Notes under the pieces: generated by a model
The model's input: the letters and a program-made list of their open reading frames with translations, nothing else
Told to the model about the DNA's origin: nothing
The model's database searches: none
Shown: piece by piece, positions 62,230 through 64,000 of the stretch
Layout of the letters: each line of letters starts with the position of its first letter
Position numbering within the stretch: the first letter of the stretch is position 1
Translations under genes and position numbers: made by a program
Origin: Paenibacillus phoenicis
Lineage (GTDB): Bacteria > Bacillota > Bacilli > Paenibacillales > Paenibacillaceae
Direction: 5' to 3'
DNA length: 64,000 nucleotides
Assembly (NCBI RefSeq): GCF_034718895.1
Contig: NZ_JAYERP010000001.1
Span: 186,001-250,000 of the forward strand

Positions 62230-64000
62230 ATGAATAGTTTGACCGTTAATGCCCCGCTCCAAACGCGCAGCGACATGGTGAACGTGTTGGAAGAGCTGGT
62301 GCATCCCCTACGGCCGTTCTATAGTGAAGGCGGCGCCCGGCTTGGGCTTGGCAAGAGCGGGGTATCCTACCCGGCGGCTGTAGCGGAAATGGAAGGGTTC
62401 TCTCGGGTGCTGTGGGGATTAGTACCGTTGCTTGCGGGCGGCGGCAGCAGTGAGTTATGGGACGTTGTTCTGGACGGAATCCGCTGCGGCACGAACCCGG
62501 ATCATCCGGAGTATTGGGGCGAGGTCGGCGATTATGATCAACGGCTCGTGGAGATGGCGGTTTTTGGCTACGCGCTGGCATTGATCCCGGAACACATTTG
62601 GGAACCGCTTCACCCGGAGGAACGTGATCGGCTGTACCGCTGGCTGAATCAGATGAACCAGCATCCTTGTTACGATTGCAATTGGTTGTTCTTTAACGTA
62701 CTGGTGAATGTGGGCTTCCGCAAAGCCGGCTTGCCTTACGATACGGAGCAGCTGGAGCGGAATTTGGACCGGCTGGACGCGTTTTATCTGGAGGACGGCT
62801 GGTACAGCGACGGTGTCGGGGGACACAGCGACTATTACGTCCCGTTTGCCTTTCACTATTACGGGCTGCTCTATGCGCGTATCATGGAAGAGGAAGATCC
62901 GCAGCGTTCGCAAGTGTATAAAGAGCGGGCCGCGTTGTTCGCCGACGATTTTCTCGCTTGGTTCGCCCCAGACGGGGCAGCGCTGCCGTACGGACGCAGC
63001 TTAACCTACCGTTTCGCCCAATCCGCCTTCTGGAGCGCACTGGCTTATGCCGGTGTGGACGTGTTGCCAATGGGGGTATTAAAGGGGCTGGTGCTGCGCA
63101 ATTTGCGCTGGTGGTTAAGCCGGCCCATTCGCAGTTCCGAGGGGCTGCTTACGGTGGGTTACGCTTATCCAAACCTGGTGATGGCGGAGAACTACAATTC
63201 GCCCGGTTCGCCGTATTGGGCGCTGAAAGCGTTTCTGCCGCTGGCATTGCCGGAGGACCATCCGTTCTGGACGGCGGAGGAGCTGCCGCTGCCGGAGCTG
63301 CCGGCGCTGAAGGTCCAGCGCCCGGCGCATCTTGTGCTGGCCCGCGATCCTGCGACCGGTCATGTAGCGGCCTTCAACACCGGCCATCGCGGCACGAACG
63401 AGCACACCCATACCTCGGCCAAATACGAGAAACTTGTGTATTCCACCGGGTTCGGGTTTAGTGTGCCGCGCGCGGAGTGGGGCTTGTCCCAAGGCGCGTT
63501 TGACTCCATGCTGGCGCTCAGCGAAAAGGGAGATAACCTGTACCGGGTAAGACGCCGGAACTTGGACACGTCAATTCAGGATAACGTGCTGTATGCGTTA
63601 TGGAAACCTTGGTCTGACGTAGAGGTGCGCTCCTGGATCGTTGCCGGACTCCCCTGGCATGTGCGGATTCATCACATCGAGACGAAACGACCGCTCGACA
63701 TCGCGGAGGGAGGATTCGCGCTGGGGGTGGAAACGGAGTTGACGGAGTGGATCGAGGGGACGGAACGGACAGGGCTGGTGGAGCTAAAAGAGAAGAGTGG
63801 AGAGGGCCGGATCGCTGCGGGAGCAGCAAGCCCCTTTGGAGCCAGCGGGGTGCAAAGCTTGCTTGGCTTCGAATCGGTCGAGCTGATTCGCCCGAACGCC
63901 AATACCAATGTTCTGTATCCTCGCACTGTTCTTCCCACGCTCCTCGCTTCCCTGGAACCGGGGGTACACCTGCTCGCGTCGGCGGTTTACGGCGATCCGT
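62230..64000 (+). CDS. DUF2264 domain protein (partial, runs off the window)
   Basis: At least 590 residues, open to the right edge. The N-terminal part is alpha-barrel-like (LWGLVPLLAGGGSSELWDVV, DYDQRLVEMAVFGYALALIP, HPCYDCNWLFFNVLVNVG, YSDGVGGHSDYYVPFAFHYY). It fits DUF2264, a family found with polysaccharide uptake genes and resembling heparinase or unsaturated-glycan hydrolase folds. The later part (about 390 on) looks beta-rich (NTGHRGTNEHTHTSAKYEKL). No signal peptide, so probably cytoplasmic, acting on the imported sugar. AAAGGAG precedes the ATG. The reaction is unknown. Confidence 0.85.
   Translation, partial: MNSLTVNAPLQTRSDMVNVLEELVHPLRPFYSEGGARLGLGKSGVSYPAAVAEMEGFSRVLWGLVPLLAGGGSSELWDVVLDGIRCGTNPDHPEYWGEVGDYDQRLVEMAVFGYALALIPEHIWEPLHPEERDRLYRWLNQMNQHPCYDCNWLFFNVLVNVGFRKAGLPYDTEQLERNLDRLDAFYLEDGWYSDGVGGHSDYYVPFAFHYYGLLYARIMEEEDPQRSQVYKERAALFADDFLAWFAPDGAALPYGRSLTYRFAQSAFWSALAYAGVDVLPMGVLKGLVLRNLRWWLSRPIRSSEGLLTVGYAYPNLVMAENYNSPGSPYWALKAFLPLALPEDHPFWTAEELPLPELPALKVQRPAHLVLARDPATGHVAAFNTGHRGTNEHTHTSAKYEKLVYSTGFGFSVPRAEWGLSQGAFDSMLALSEKGDNLYRVRRRNLDTSIQDNVLYALWKPWSDVEVRSWIVAGLPWHVRIHHIETKRPLDIAEGGFALGVETELTEWIEGTERTGLVELKEKSGEGRIAAGAASPFGASGVQSLLGFESVELIRPNANTNVLYPRTVLPTLLASLEPGVHLLASAVYGDP

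Overview
The window looks like chromosomal DNA from a Paenibacillus-type Firmicute. Shine-Dalgarno sites are strong (AAGGAGG type) and GTG/TTG starts occur. Terminators are Bacillus-style hairpins with T tracts, groESL has a CIRCE element, and there are YesM/YesN-type regulators and YtaF. The gene order tsaE-tsaB-rimI-tsaD ... ABC-F(ydiF) - moaC - tatA - tatC - groES - groEL follows the ydi region of Bacillus subtilis. I see no rRNA, tRNA, CRISPR array, prophage or insertion sequence.

Layout. 1-7 kb: a gene tail, a multi-span membrane histidine kinase, a convergent pair made of a ComQ-like class I isoprenoid enzyme and an NHLP-type RiPP precursor ending in a ComX-like IWGE, a YtaF/MntP-like protein, an orphan TatA, a WecA/TagO-type phosphoglycosyltransferase, a DivIVA/GpsB-like protein and Dps. 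7-14 kb: a chemoreceptor, ThpR, a UgtP-like glycosyltransferase, and a TetR regulator with a YhgE/Pip protein. 14.5-25 kb: the glutamate synthase large subunit without a neighbouring gltD, a heterodimeric ABC exporter and an ABC-2 exporter. 25-31 kb: a bactofilin/M23 pair, cardiolipin synthase, and a non-homologous end-joining locus (LigD-type polymerase, ATP-dependent ligase, Ku). 31-38 kb: the t6A operon (tsaE, tsaB, rimI, tsaD), a second M23/bactofilin pair, a ParM-like actin and a broken PPOX gene. 38-50.6 kb: an AAC(3)-type acetyltransferase, rhodanese, cysteine synthase, an odd lipoprotein, a DnaA-box cluster, ABC-F, 5-FTHF cyclo-ligase, moaC, moaB, tatA-tatC, a repeat-rich 1.2 kb gap and groES-groEL. 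50.8-64 kb: carbohydrate genes, namely two Gfo/Idh/MocA dehydrogenases around an AraC regulator, an orphan OppB-type permease, a YesN/YesM two-component system divergent from a sugar ABC importer, and a DUF2264 protein cut by the window edge.

The most unusual part is 2.4-3.7 kb. A nitrile-hydratase-leader precursor peptide carries a C-terminal Trp in the same position as the prenylated Trp of the B. subtilis pheromone ComX. It lies directly downstream of an enzyme with the aspartate-rich motifs of ComQ-type isoprenyl transferases and is convergent with a histidine kinase. I read it as a candidate prenylated-RiPP signalling system; that is inference. Other signals worth testing are two intergenic elements (31.4 and 47.7 kb) that share one four-module geometry although their 8-mers differ, a seven-site DnaA-box cluster between the t6A operon and ydiF, and a 21-bp-spaced direct repeat in front of the YesMN-linked importer.
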